DNA of 64,000 nt from Pseudomonas fluorescens (GTDB lineage Bacteria; Pseudomonadota; Gammaproteobacteria; Pseudomonadales; Pseudomonadaceae): positions 62,001-126,000 of the forward strand of contig NZ_LACH01000055.1 in NCBI RefSeq assembly GCF_000968015.1. The letters run 5' to 3'. The notes below the pieces were generated by a model. The model was not told the origin of the DNA. It saw nothing but the letters and a program-made list of their open reading frames with translations, and did not search any database. The position numbers and the translations under genes were made by a program. Positions 26,928 through 35,683 of the stretch are shown in pieces (positions within the stretch are counted from its first letter, which is position 1; every line of letters begins with the position of its first letter).

Positions 26928-27818
26928 TCAGCTCTTTGGAGTGAATAGCAGCTTGGCTTCAGCAAAACATTTCTCGGCAATGGCCGAACGAGGCTCGGTT
27001 TTGCGCATGACCAGGCCCAAAGGCGCAAGCACACTGGCATCCGGCAGGTTGATGAACGCCAGATGCTCGATGGGCTCTTCCAGACCGCTGTCCAGCGGCA
27101 TGATGGCGCAGCAGAAGCCTTCGTGAATCGCCTGGAGCAACTGGTAGGTCGAATCGCTTTCCAGTATCGGTTGCGGGTTGAGCCCACGGCTGCGGAAACT
27201 CAGATCGATGGATTTTCGGTAGTGCATGCCGTTGCTGATCATCCCCAGCGGCAGCTCGGCGGCGTCTTCCCAGCTCATTTCAGTGCCTTCGAAATGGAAG
27301 TGTCGCGTGTCGTACAGCAGACCGACGCGGGTCTCGCCGATTTCGAAAGACTCGAAATAGTTCGGGTTGACGTGATCCAGGTAGCACACGCCCAGGTCCA
27401 GTTGATTGTTGCCAAGGCCTTCGATGATCTCGTCTGAACTGAGGGAGCACAGGCTGAATTTCAGCTCGGGAAAGCTGCGGTTGAGGCCTTGAATGTAGCT
27501 GACGGGATTAAAGCTGCTCAGCGGCACCAGGCCCAGACGCAAGTTGCCGACCAACTGGCCACGGCACGCGGCGGCTTCAGCGAAGAGCCCGTCGTGGGCG
27601 GCCAGCAATGTCTTGGCCCATGCCAGCACCCGTTCACCGGCCTGGGTAAAACCCTCGAAGCGCTGGCCCCGGGTGACAAGCACCAGGTCCAGTTCATCCT
27701 CCAGGTTGCGCAAGCGCATGGACAGGGTCGGCTGAGTGATGTGGCAGCGCGCGGCGGCCTGCCCGAAGTGTCGGGTCTGCTCCAGTGCGATCAGGAACTT
27801 CAGTTGTTTGATGTCCAT
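26928..27818 (-). CDS. LysR-family transcriptional regulator
   Basis: A 296-residue protein with the LysR N-terminal helix-turn-helix (MDIKQLKFLIALEQTRHFGQ, AAARCHITQPTLSMRLRNLE) and an effector-binding domain beginning at about residue 90 (NLRLGLVPLSSFNP). ATG 27818 is preferred to the open frame upstream to 27878. It shares direction with the bestrophin and moaA genes but is separated by 248 bases with a REPIN, so it is a separate unit. Target genes are not evident. Confidence 0.92.
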   Translation of the reverse strand: MDIKQLKFLIALEQTRHFGQAAARCHITQPTLSMRLRNLEDELDLVLVTRGQRFEGFTQAGERVLAWAKTLLAAHDGLFAEAAACRGQLVGNLRLGLVPLSSFNPVSYIQGLNRSFPELKFSLCSLSSDEIIEGLGNNQLDLGVCYLDHVNPNYFESFEIGETRVGLLYDTRHFHFEGTEMSWEDAAELPLGMISNGMHYRKSIDLSFRSRGLNPQPILESDSTYQLLQAIHEGFCCAIMPLDSGLEEPIEHLAFINLPDASVLAPLGLVMRKTEPRSAIAEKCFAEAKLLFTPKS

Positions 27819-27912
27819 GATTGCACCTGCTGACGGAGGAATGAGAGGTAAGTATTGACTCAGGTGCCGAAGACACAAGGCTGGGCTGTTGACGTTTGGC
27901 CTGTTGAGTTCC

Positions 27913-28005
27913 TTGTGGGAGCGAGCTTGCTCGCGATAGCGGTCTGTTAGTCGACATCAATGTTGGATGTGCCGGCCTCATCGTGAGCAAGCTCGCTCCC
28001 ACAGG
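27913..28005. repeat. REPIN
   Basis: CTTGTGGGAGCGAGCTTGCT then CGCGATAGCGG at the left and TCATCGTGAGCAAGCTCGCT then CCCACAGG at the right, an inverted REP pair with about 35 bases between. It sits upstream of the LysR gene and downstream of bestrophin. Confidence 0.9.
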
Positions 28006-28066
28006 TGATCGAAGTCGTACACGCATGGCGAGTCCGACAAACAATCCCTGCATACCTGGAAAATTA

Positions 28067-28966
28067 TCAACTCAGCACATAGTCCACCGGTTCCAGCTGC
28101 GGTGGCAGTTGTGTCACGCCCAGTGCTGCCAACACATCCCGTTCGACGCTGCGCACCAGTGCATCGGTGGGCAGGTCGTTTTCATCGCGACCGAACGGGT
28201 CTTCCAACTCATCGCCAATCGCATCCAGACCGAAAAAGGTATAGCTGACAATCGCGGTGAAAATCGGTGTCAGCCAGCCCAGCGGCTCGGCCATCGCGAA
28301 GGGCAGCAAAATGCAGAACAGGTAGATGGTCCGGTGCAGCAGCAAGGTGTAGGGGAAGGGCAGCGGCGTGTGTTTGATCCGTTCACAGACCGCTTGCACC
28401 TGGGTCAGGCGGGTCAAATGGTTGGCCATGAGCGTATAGCGCCATTCATTGATCGCGCCTGACTCGGCGAGCGCCGAACACTGTTGACCGACCTGCAGCA
28501 GAATCCCCCCGCTGATATCCGCCGCGTTGTCCTTGGGCATCGGGTTCAACCATTCACCACTGGCCGCCAGTTCGTTTTTTTTGCGCAGTTTTGCATTGAG
28601 CGCATGGGCGAAGCCGCAGAGGTTGCTGAGGATATTGTGTCGCTCGTTCGCGTCCTTGATGACCTGGGTTTCGCGCACCATCGAGCGAATATCCACCAGC
28701 ATGTCGCCCCAGGCTTTGCGCGCTTCGTACCAGCGGTCGTAGCAGGCGTTGTTGCGAAAGCTCATGAAGATCGACAACGACAAACCCAGCAGGGTGAAGG
28801 GCGTTGCACTGACCTTGGAAAAATAGCTCGGGTGCAAGGTTTCGATGAGCACGATGGCCGAGGCGAGAAGTGTCACCAACAGACTGCGCCAGGCAATTCG
28901 TTTGGCGATCGAGCCCTTGAGTGAAGTCAGGACGCCGATCAGATTGGGTTTGGGTCTAACGATCAT
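28067..28966 (-). CDS. Bestrophin-family (YneE/RFP-TM) anion channel
   Basis: A 299-residue inner-membrane protein. IMSFRNNACYDRWYEARKAWG is the RFP-TM/bestrophin signature. Helices appear near residues 28-45 (SLLVTLLASAIVLIE), 55-68, 220-240 (LFCILLPFAMAEPLGWLTP) and 242-255. C-terminal DALGDELEDPFG-like sequence (here DAIGDELEDPFGRDENDLPTD) is typical. Bacterial bestrophins form pentameric ion channels, though which ion is debated. The gene starts five bases after the moaA stop, so they are in one transcript. Confidence 0.92.
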   Translation of the reverse strand: MIVRPKPNLIGVLTSLKGSIAKRIAWRSLLVTLLASAIVLIETLHPSYFSKVSATPFTLLGLSLSIFMSFRNNACYDRWYEARKAWGDMLVDIRSMVRETQVIKDANERHNILSNLCGFAHALNAKLRKKNELAASGEWLNPMPKDNAADISGGILLQVGQQCSALAESGAINEWRYTLMANHLTRLTQVQAVCERIKHTPLPFPYTLLLHRTIYLFCILLPFAMAEPLGWLTPIFTAIVSYTFFGLDAIGDELEDPFGRDENDLPTDALVRSVERDVLAALGVTQLPPQLEPVDYVLS

Positions 28967-28971
28967 GGTGT

Positions 28972-29970
28972 TCAGCCGCCCGTCATGTTCATGAAGCGAA
29001 CCACCTGGACATCGTCGTTCACTTCGAAATTGTGTCGATAGGGTTTGAGTTTCATCGCCTCGATAATGGCTTTTTCCAGGCGCTCGGGATGGCCGGGGTG
29101 GCTGCGCAACACGGCCTTGAGGTCGACAGAATGCTCATTGCCCAGACACAGCAACAGACGACCTTCCACCGTCAGCCGAACCCGATTGCAGGTGCCGCAA
29201 AAGTTGTGGCTGTGGGGGGAAATGAACCCCAGACGAATTTGCGGTGCCTCGGCCAGGCGCCAGTAGCGCGACGGGCCTTGGGTCGACTCGGCGGACTCGA
29301 TCAACGTGTAGCGCTCGGCGATCCGTTCACGTACCTGGCTGCTTGCGTAAAACGACTCCGCACGGCTGTGTTCACTGATGGTGCCCAGGGGCATTTCTTC
29401 GATGAAAGAAATGTCGAGATTTCGGTCGATGGCAAAACTCACGAGGTCGTTGATCTCGTGGTCGTTACGGCCCTTCATCACCACGCAATTGAGTTTGGTG
29501 TGACGAAATCCTGCGGCGTTGGCCGCGTCGATGCCTTTGATGACCTGCGCCAGATCACCGGTGCGCGTCAGCTCACGAAAGCGTTGCGGGTCCAGGCTGT
29601 CGAGACTGACGTTGAGCCGTTTGACCCCGGCCTCGAACAACGGAGCTGCGAGCTTGCCCAGCTGCGAGCCATTGGTGGTCATGCACAGTTCGCGCAGGCC
29701 GGGCAGGGCAGCGATCTTTTCGCACAGCTGCACCACCCCTGGACGGATCAGCGGTTCGCCACCCGTGAGGCGGATCTTGCGGGTGCCCAGCGCCACGAAG
29801 CTTTCGGCCAGTTGGTAGATCTCTTCCAGGGTCAGTACCCGTTGGCGTGGCAGAAACTGCATGTCTTCAGCCATGCAATACACGCAACGGAAATCGCAGC
29901 GGTCGGTGACAGACATCCGCAGATAGTCCACACGCCTGGAGAACCCATCGATCAAGACTCGCTCTGACAT
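28972..29970 (-). CDS. moaA: GTP 3',8-cyclase MoaA (molybdenum cofactor biosynthesis)
   Basis: A 332-residue radical-SAM enzyme for the first step of molybdopterin synthesis. The N-terminal cluster is C25-x3-C29-x2-C32 (CDFRCVYC). The C-terminal second cluster is seen in CGTCNRVRLTVEGRLLLCLG, and the protein ends in GG, both diagnostic for MoaA. GGEPLIRPG marks the SAM site. ATG 29970 has GAGGATG upstream. It is divergent from a truncated molybdoenzyme gene at 30295, so it was probably a dedicated moaA for that enzyme. Confidence 0.96.
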   Translation of the reverse strand: MSERVLIDGFSRRVDYLRMSVTDRCDFRCVYCMAEDMQFLPRQRVLTLEEIYQLAESFVALGTRKIRLTGGEPLIRPGVVQLCEKIAALPGLRELCMTTNGSQLGKLAAPLFEAGVKRLNVSLDSLDPQRFRELTRTGDLAQVIKGIDAANAAGFRHTKLNCVVMKGRNDHEINDLVSFAIDRNLDISFIEEMPLGTISEHSRAESFYASSQVRERIAERYTLIESAESTQGPSRYWRLAEAPQIRLGFISPHSHNFCGTCNRVRLTVEGRLLLCLGNEHSVDLKAVLRSHPGHPERLEKAIIEAMKLKPYRHNFEVNDDVQVVRFMNMTGG

Positions 29971-30247
29971 GACATCCTCGCCGTGAGTTGAATATTGCGC
30001 TATTAACGGACTTGTTGAGCGCAGACTAAGAGCAACATTAGAACGCGTCCAATCACTATTAATGACCGGGTGATAGACAGGATCGATGAAGGATTTATTT
30101 AGGCGATGAAAGTTGTTTTATTAATTGTTAACTATATGATATGTAACGATAAAAACTCATGATAGATCTCCTCGATAATGTGGTCGTAAATAGCGATTAG
30201 ACAATATTTAAACCCCATTCATATTCTTTCTCCGTCAATCGAACAAA

Positions 30248-30262
30248 GACCTGAATCAGGTC
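30248..30262. promoter_or_regulatory. Palindrome just before the truncated FdhF/YdeP gene
   Basis: GACCTGA-A-TCAGGTC, a perfect 7-bp inverted repeat centred about 40 bases before ATG 30295, within the 324-base AT-rich moaA/molybdoenzyme intergenic region. It could be a regulator operator or a leader hairpin. Confidence 0.5.
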
Positions 30263-30294
30263 AAAGCCTGTGTGCATTGTCACGGAGAATTACC

Positions 30295-30960
30295 ATGTCT
30301 CAAGTCGACCGATACAAACCCTACAAAGGCGCAGCCGCCGGTTGGGGCGCGCTGATCAGTGTCACCAAGAACTGGTTAGGCAGTGAAAATGCCCTGAAAA
30401 ACATTCGCGCCATGCTCAAGACCAACCAGAACGGTGGCTTTGACTGCCCTGGCTGCGCGTGGGGCGAGTCGCCGGAAAGCGGCATGGTCAAGTTCTGCGA
30501 GAACGGCGCCAAGGCCGTTAACTGGGAAGCGACCGGTCGCCTGGTCAACCCGGCCTTCTTCGACAAGTACAGCGTCTCGACGCTGGCCGAGCAGAGCGAT
30601 TACTGGCTGGAGTATCAGGGGCGACTGACCCATCCGATGCGCTATGACGCCGCCACCGATCATTACGTGGAAACCACGTGGGATGAAGCGTTCGCCCTGA
30701 TCGCCCGGCACCTCAATGCGCTGGAATCGCCGGACCAGGCCGAGTTCTACACCTCGGGCAGGGCCAGTAACGAGGCGGCATTTCTCTACCAATTGTTCGT
30801 CCGAGCCTACGGCACCAACAACTTCCCTGACTGTTCCAACATGTGCCACGAAGCCAGTGCGGTCAGCATGGGCGAAAGCCTGGGCAGTGTGCTGGCGTTG
30901 GGGGTCGTGGCGGGGGCATTGCGATTGTTGATGCATGCGGCCGGGATGAGTACCCACTGA
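30295..30960 (+). pseudogene. FdhF/YdeP-family molybdopterin oxidoreductase, truncated
   Basis: A 221-residue open frame whose first about 205 residues match the N-terminus of FdhF/YdeP-type oxidoreductases: RYKPYKGAAAGWGAL, the cluster/cofactor region CPGCAWGESPESGMVKFCE and NFPDCSNMCHEASAVSMGES. Full-length relatives run to about 750-780 residues, so some 550 residues containing most of the cofactor pocket are missing. After SMGESLG the sequence turns into an unrelated tail and stops, suggesting an internal deletion joining to other sequence. A strong terminator follows at once. The start (CGGAG before ATG 30295) looks intact. It may be a remnant that still makes a fragment, but not an active enzyme. 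Confidence 0.85.
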
Positions 30961-30976
30961 CGATCACTGAAAAAAC

Positions 30977-31011
30977 AAACCCGGAGCCCCATGACAGGGC
31001 TCCGGGTTTTT
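30977..31011. terminator. Bidirectional intrinsic terminator
   Basis: A perfect 13-bp stem (AAACCCGGAGCCC / GGGCTCCGGGTTT) with T-runs readable on both strands, between the truncated molybdoenzyme (plus) and the CAP-domain gene (minus). Confidence 0.9.
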
Positions 31012-31029
31012 CTATCGGGCGTCCCGAAC

Positions 31030-31881
31030 TCACTGACCGCCGAACATCGCCGTCCAGTAAATCCCCGGATCACTCTTCGGATCAACCGCGTAGGCGGCGC
31101 CCAACTCCCGGTAATTTGGGTTCATCAGGTTCGCGCAGTGACCCGCGCTGGACACCCAGCCATCGACCACTTTGCGCACGGTGTCTTGGCCGGCAGCGAT
31201 GTTCTCGCCGACCTGCCCGCCGCTGTAGCCCGCCAGCTCAGCCCGGTCACCCGGCATGCGGCCATCGCGGTCCTTGTGATCGAAGTAATTGTTGTTGGCC
31301 ATCGACCGCGCGTGCTCCTCGGCCGCCGTCGCCAGTGCCGGGTTCCAGGCCAATGGCGTGGTGGCGGCAAAGGATTGCGTGCCGCACTGGCGCGGCTGGC
31401 TGCGTACGATGTTGAGCTCGGCCAGCAGCTTCTGGCCTTCGGCCTGCCAGTCGCCCAGGCGAGCGCTCAACAGTGGACGCGCCAGCACGATGCGCCACTC
31501 GCGGTCCTGGTGGCTGACGCCGACATCGACGAATTGCGGGTCCAGCACGATCTGGCAAAAGCTTTCCTGGATGGCTTTCATCGCCGACGGCGCATCGCGC
31601 GGCCCGGACAGGCTGATCGCCTGGACATTCTTCATCGGATAACCCGCGCTGGCCATTGCCTGCTGCAAATTGCCGACACTGTTGGCGTTCATCGCCAGCC
31701 GTGGGTCGCCGGCCAGCGGTGGCAGTTCCTGCGATACCTGACCCGCGCAACGCTGCACCTGGCTGCGGTAGAGGTTGATCGAATCAATCAGTTGTTTCTC
31801 GTCGGCCGCCAACGCATTCATGGCGAACAACATCCCCAGTGACACCGTGGCAAGACGCATAGCAGATGATTTGAAGCGCAT
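31030..31881 (-). CDS. Secreted CAP/SCP-domain protein with degenerate N-terminal repeat
   Basis: A 283-residue exported protein, signal peptide to about residue 27 (ATVSLGMLFAMNALAA). The C-terminal CAP domain (about 150-283) has EEHARSMANNNYFDHKDRDG, GENIAAGQ and HCANLMNPNYRELGAAY, the family's signature. The N-terminal half repeats the opening of the same fold: LIDSINLYRSQVQRCAGQ matches LLAELNIVRSQPRQCG in the second half. It looks like a duplicated CAP domain whose first copy has lost its signature residues. ATG 31881 follows AAGGGGA. Function unknown. Confidence 0.85.
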   Translation of the reverse strand: MRFKSSAMRLATVSLGMLFAMNALAADEKQLIDSINLYRSQVQRCAGQVSQELPPLAGDPRLAMNANSVGNLQQAMASAGYPMKNVQAISLSGPRDAPSAMKAIQESFCQIVLDPQFVDVGVSHQDREWRIVLARPLLSARLGDWQAEGQKLLAELNIVRSQPRQCGTQSFAATTPLAWNPALATAAEEHARSMANNNYFDHKDRDGRMPGDRAELAGYSGGQVGENIAAGQDTVRKVVDGWVSSAGHCANLMNPNYRELGAAYAVDPKSDPGIYWTAMFGGQ

Positions 31882-32056
31882 GGAAATCCCCTTGAGCTGA
31901 CTGCGCCCATCATGCGCGATTTCACCCCCGCGAGCGCAATGACTTTTCATGCCCGAAGACAGTTTTTTTGTCCGTCTGCTGGAATGAATTTTGGCAACTA
32001 CAATCAAGCAAAGTCGCCAGTGTGGCGTGCTCCCGGTTCCGTCAGAAAGGTCGATC

Positions 32057-32677
32057 ATGCGAGTTATCTGGATAGCCACCTGCTTGGCAATAACCCTTCT
32101 CGCCGGCCACGCCATGGCGTCTGAACAGGAGCAAAAAAAGGAGGTGGCTGAGGACAAGGCCGAGGTCCTTGAGCAGAAAGCTGCGGAGAAGGGCGCCGAT
32201 GTGCCGGTGCCCAAGTCCGAAACCATCACCACCTCCGAGGCTCAGGCGGTCGATCCGGCCGGGCAGTCGCCCATGGACGATGCAATCACCTGTCTGGCCC
32301 GTTCCATCTATTGGGAATCCAAAGGCAAATCGCCCGCCGACATGGAAGCCGTCGCCAGCGTCGTCATGAACCGCCTGGGCCATGAGGGCTTTCCGGACAC
32401 GGTATGCGCCGTCGTCAAGCAGGGTTCTGAAACCAAGAATTGTCAGTTTTCGTGGTGGTGTGATGGACGCTCGGATCAGGTCCAGGAAGAAAGCCAATAC
32501 GCGATCGCCAAGGAAATCGCGCGCAAGGCGCTCAACAAGCAACTGAACGACCGAACCCACGGCGCGATGTATTTCCACAACCGGAAGGTGAAACCCGCTT
32601 GGGCCAAGGAATACATCAAGACCACAGAGACTTCGATGTTTCTTTTTTATAAGCCGCATGAAGGGGCGGCGAAGTAG
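32057..32677 (+). CDS. Exported SleB-like cell-wall hydrolase (Hydrolase_2)
   Basis: A 206-residue periplasmic protein with signal peptide (IWIATCLAITLLAGHAMA). After a charged linker rich in Glu, Lys and Ala (residues 21-70), the Hydrolase_2 domain has CLARSIYWESKGKSPADMEA with the catalytic Glu, VASVVMNRLGHEGFPDTVC and CQFSWWCDG. In SleB the family cleaves cortex peptidoglycan; in pseudomonads it is a general peptidoglycan hydrolase of unknown purpose. ATG 32057 is preceded by AGAAAGGTCG. Confidence 0.9.
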   Translation: MRVIWIATCLAITLLAGHAMASEQEQKKEVAEDKAEVLEQKAAEKGADVPVPKSETITTSEAQAVDPAGQSPMDDAITCLARSIYWESKGKSPADMEAVASVVMNRLGHEGFPDTVCAVVKQGSETKNCQFSWWCDGRSDQVQEESQYAIAKEIARKALNKQLNDRTHGAMYFHNRKVKPAWAKEYIKTTETSMFLFYKPHEGAAK

Positions 32678-32833
32678 GGACGTTCGGTATAGGTCCGGGT
32701 CGCCGGCCATATGAAGAGCATTAGATGCTCGGGATCAGATGAGGCGAGCTGGGACGAATGTTGCCTATCGTGGAGGGCCGTCGACCCAATGCGGCTTGAG
32801 TCATATCGACTCGTCTCGAACTTGCCACACCTC

Positions 32834-33748
32834 TCAGTGCAACGCCTGTTCGTCCAAGTAGTTGCCAAGACACTCAATAAAGGCTTGGTGCTTACGGGTA
32901 TGGCGTCTGTATTCAGGGTAGATCACATGTATTTTTGAACCGAATTCATCAGGCTCCGGTTGTATTTCCGGGAGTAGTTGCACCAATTCCCCACGTCTCA
33001 GATAGGGGGCTGCACTCCATTGCGGGCAGAACTGCAATCCCATCCCTGACAGCAACGCACCTAACAAAAAGTCGTAGTTGTCGCTGGCCATGCGCGGTAC
33101 GGGTTGCGCTATGCGTTGGCGTTCCCCGCCATGCGTAAACCACCAGAAATGTGGGTTCAGTGCTGGATGACGAAAAATCAACCAATCGTGTTGGTTAAAT
33201 GTGTCAGGCAGTACCTCGATGGGATTGCGTTTTAAGTAGTCGGGGCTGGCGCAAAGCAGAATACGGTTTGCGGTCAGTGGTCGCGCGATCAGGCCGGGCA
33301 ACTCTACCGGTCCATCTCGCACGGCAAGGTCATAGCTGCCTTCGAGCAGATCGACGAACTCATCGGTGAGTTCGACTTCCAGACGCATTTGCGGATATTG
33401 ATTGAGAAAGCGACAGCACACCGCATTAAGAAAGGCCGGGCCGAAAGAGGGCGGGGCAGACACACGCAAGATGCCGCACATCTCCTGCTGGAGCTGATCG
33501 ATATCTTCTCGAGCCTGTTTAAGTTGAATCAGCACCTGGCGCGCACTTTCCAGATAGATCATCCCAGCTTCGGTCAGGGCTATACGTCGTGTGGAGCGCT
33601 CGAAAAGACGGGTTCCCAGTTCAGTCTCAAGGTGGGTCACGGCCCTGGTCAGGGCTGATGTGGTTTTACCTAGATAGGCGGCTGCACGCGTGAAACTGCC
33701 TTGATCTGCGGTGGTCACGAACATGGTGATGGCGCCCAGCTGGTCCAT
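32834..33748 (-). CDS. LysR-family regulator of the divergent amidohydrolase
   Basis: A 304-residue LysR protein: helix-turn-helix TTADQGSFTRAAAYLGKTTS, ALTRAVTHLETELGTRLFER, then RRIALTEAG and an effector domain from about residue 90 of the CrgA/YafC type. It diverges from the exported amidohydrolase at 33854, with an inverted repeat 33750-33772 beside its own start, so it probably controls that gene and itself. Confidence 0.93.
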   Translation of the reverse strand: MDQLGAITMFVTTADQGSFTRAAAYLGKTTSALTRAVTHLETELGTRLFERSTRRIALTEAGMIYLESARQVLIQLKQAREDIDQLQQEMCGILRVSAPPSFGPAFLNAVCCRFLNQYPQMRLEVELTDEFVDLLEGSYDLAVRDGPVELPGLIARPLTANRILLCASPDYLKRNPIEVLPDTFNQHDWLIFRHPALNPHFWWFTHGGERQRIAQPVPRMASDNYDFLLGALLSGMGLQFCPQWSAAPYLRRGELVQLLPEIQPEPDEFGSKIHVIYPEYRRHTRKHQAFIECLGNYLDEQALH

Positions 33749-33749
33749 T

Positions 33750-33772
33750 CACTTTTACCTTTTTGGAAAGTG
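33750..33772. promoter_or_regulatory. Inverted repeat in the LysR/amidohydrolase promoter
   Basis: CACTTT-N11-AAAGTG, a dyad of the spacing expected for a LysR operator, immediately upstream of the lysR start at 33748 and about 80 bases before the amidohydrolase ATG. Assigned by symmetry and position only. Confidence 0.5.
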
Positions 33773-33853
33773 TGTGTTTCGGCTATCAAGTATTCTTAAC
33801 ATCGCATGATTTGACTAGTCTCCCGAACATTCTAATAAAAAGAAGGTTTGGCA

Positions 33854-35593
33854 ATGAAGAATGTTCTCAGGGTGACACTTGCAGCTGCCGTGGCTTTTTC
33901 ATCAATGGAAAGCATGGCCGCTGTGGATTTGCTTTTGTTCAATGGCAAGGTGTTCACGGCCGAGCCGGGGCAAGCGCTGCAACAAGCCGTCGCGGTGGTC
34001 GATGGCCGGATCCTCAAGGTCGGTAGTGATGTCGAAATTCTTTCGCTCAAGGAAGCCATGACCCAAGTGGTGGACTTGAACGGTAAGGTTGTCATGCCCG
34101 GCTTCATTGACAGCCACAGCCACGCAATTTTTGGCGGGGTGAAAGTTACAGCGGCGGATCTTGATGCCCAGATGTTGCCCTTCGATGAACTGGAGCAGCG
34201 CTTGCGCGCGTGGCGAGATAACGGTAAGGCTCGGCATGGCGACATACTCAGTGTTGGTGGCTTTCCGTCTACTTATTGGAGTGAAGTGGCGCAGTTTGAA
34301 AAACGCTTCAATCACGGTGAATGGGCGGACACACCGATTGCTTTCATCGGCTGGGATTACCACACCGGCTGGGCCAACAAGGCGATGCTCAAGCGCGCCG
34401 GTATCGATGCCGAAAGGGTCAAGTCGCTGAAAGGCGAAGCCGTGGCGACCATCGGGCATCATCAGGACAGCACTCCCAACGGTTTTGTTGCCGACGCAGG
34501 GTTGTCTGCGGTCATGTCTCAATTCCCTTCACCCTCCATGGATCAGTTGATGGCGGCGGGCCGGGCAGCGCGTGATCTGAACCACAGCCTGGGCATTACG
34601 GCGCTAATGGATCCGGCGGCCAATGCCATGCCGGGCGATGGGCTCTTTGACTTCAAGCCGACAGCGCAAACCGTCGGAGTGTTGCCGGTTTACAAAGCGC
34701 TATCGGAAAAGGGTGAGCTGGAGATGCGTGTGGCCGCGCTGATGGTTGCCAATCCGAAGAGCAAACCGGCGGATCTGGATGTGCTGGATGAGGTTAGAAA
34801 GCAGTTCGTTGGCGTCGATAATCTCAGCCTGCCCGGCATCAAGATATTCGCCGATGGTGTCGCTGAATTCCCTGCGCAAACCGCATCGTTGCTCACTCCC
34901 TACAAGAACTCAAAAAAGGGTGGGGAGTTGTTGATCGATCCCGCGCATTTCGATGAGTTGGTCAGCGCCGCCGATGCCCGTGGCTGGCTGGTTCATGTGC
35001 ATGCAATTGGCGACCGCGCGGTGCGCGAGTCGCTCAATGGCATCGAGCAGGCTCGTCACGACAGACACAGTGATGTGACGCATTCCATCACCCATTTGCA
35101 AATGGTCAACCCCAAGGAATTCGCCCGTTTCAAACCGCTGAACGTCATTGCTTCGATGCAGCTGTACTGGGCTTCGGCGGACGAAATGAGCATCGATCTG
35201 CTCAAACCCTACATCAGCGCCATGCAGTTCCAGTTCATGTATCCGGCGCGTTCATTGCTCAAAAATGGTGCGACTATTGCGGGCGCCAGCGACTGGCCGG
35301 TCAGTACGCCCAATCCGTGGAAAGCCATTGGCCAAGCCATCAGCCGCAAGGGCCCCAAAGGCATCCTCAACAAGGATGAGGATATCGACAGGGAAACGAT
35401 GTTCTACGCCTATACCCGCAATGCCGCCCGAGCCATTGGCCTGGAGAAAGAGATTGGCTCGCTCACTGCCGGTAAAGAGGCTGACCTGATCATTCTTGAC
35501 CGCGATGTTTTCAGCGTGCCGGACGAGCAACTCGCCGACACCCAAGTGCTGAAAACCTACTTTTCGGGGCGCGAAGTCTACAGCCGCCCGTAA
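33854..35593 (+). CDS. Exported amidohydrolase (YtcJ/AepA-like metal-dependent hydrolase)
   Basis: A 579-residue protein of the amidohydrolase superfamily, YtcJ type, with an N-terminal signal peptide (VTLAAAVAFSSMESMAA). The metal site begins GFIDSHSHAIFGG (HxH). Other landmarks are the central HVHAIGDRAVRESL, ITHLQMVNP, and the C-terminal GSLTAGKEADLIILDRDVF. An exported amidohydrolase with a downstream TorF-like porin and a divergent LysR suggests periplasmic breakdown of an imported compound. ATG 33854 with GAAGG is preferred to an in-frame TTG two codons before. A 13-bp hairpin follows the stop. Confidence 0.9.
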   Translation: MKNVLRVTLAAAVAFSSMESMAAVDLLLFNGKVFTAEPGQALQQAVAVVDGRILKVGSDVEILSLKEAMTQVVDLNGKVVMPGFIDSHSHAIFGGVKVTAADLDAQMLPFDELEQRLRAWRDNGKARHGDILSVGGFPSTYWSEVAQFEKRFNHGEWADTPIAFIGWDYHTGWANKAMLKRAGIDAERVKSLKGEAVATIGHHQDSTPNGFVADAGLSAVMSQFPSPSMDQLMAAGRAARDLNHSLGITALMDPAANAMPGDGLFDFKPTAQTVGVLPVYKALSEKGELEMRVAALMVANPKSKPADLDVLDEVRKQFVGVDNLSLPGIKIFADGVAEFPAQTASLLTPYKNSKKGGELLIDPAHFDELVSAADARGWLVHVHAIGDRAVRESLNGIEQARHDRHSDVTHSITHLQMVNPKEFARFKPLNVIASMQLYWASADEMSIDLLKPYISAMQFQFMYPARSLLKNGATIAGASDWPVSTPNPWKAIGQAISRKGPKGILNKDEDIDRETMFYAYTRNAARAIGLEKEIGSLTAGKEADLIILDRDVFSVPDEQLADTQVLKTYFSGREVYSRP

Positions 35594-35609
35594 TAACCCT
35601 TTCTCGACT

Positions 35610-35643
35610 GCCCGTCCTGTGTCCTTCGGAACACAGGACGGGC
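35610..35643. repeat. Perfect 13-bp hairpin between amidohydrolase and porin
   Basis: GCCCGTCCTGTGT at 35610-35622 pairs exactly with 35631-35643 around an eight-base loop. There is no T-run, so it is more likely an mRNA-stabilising or attenuating element between co-transcribed genes than a complete terminator. Confidence 0.65.
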
Positions 35644-35683
35644 GAAGCCTTGCCTGCCAATAATAATAAACAGGACTCGACCT

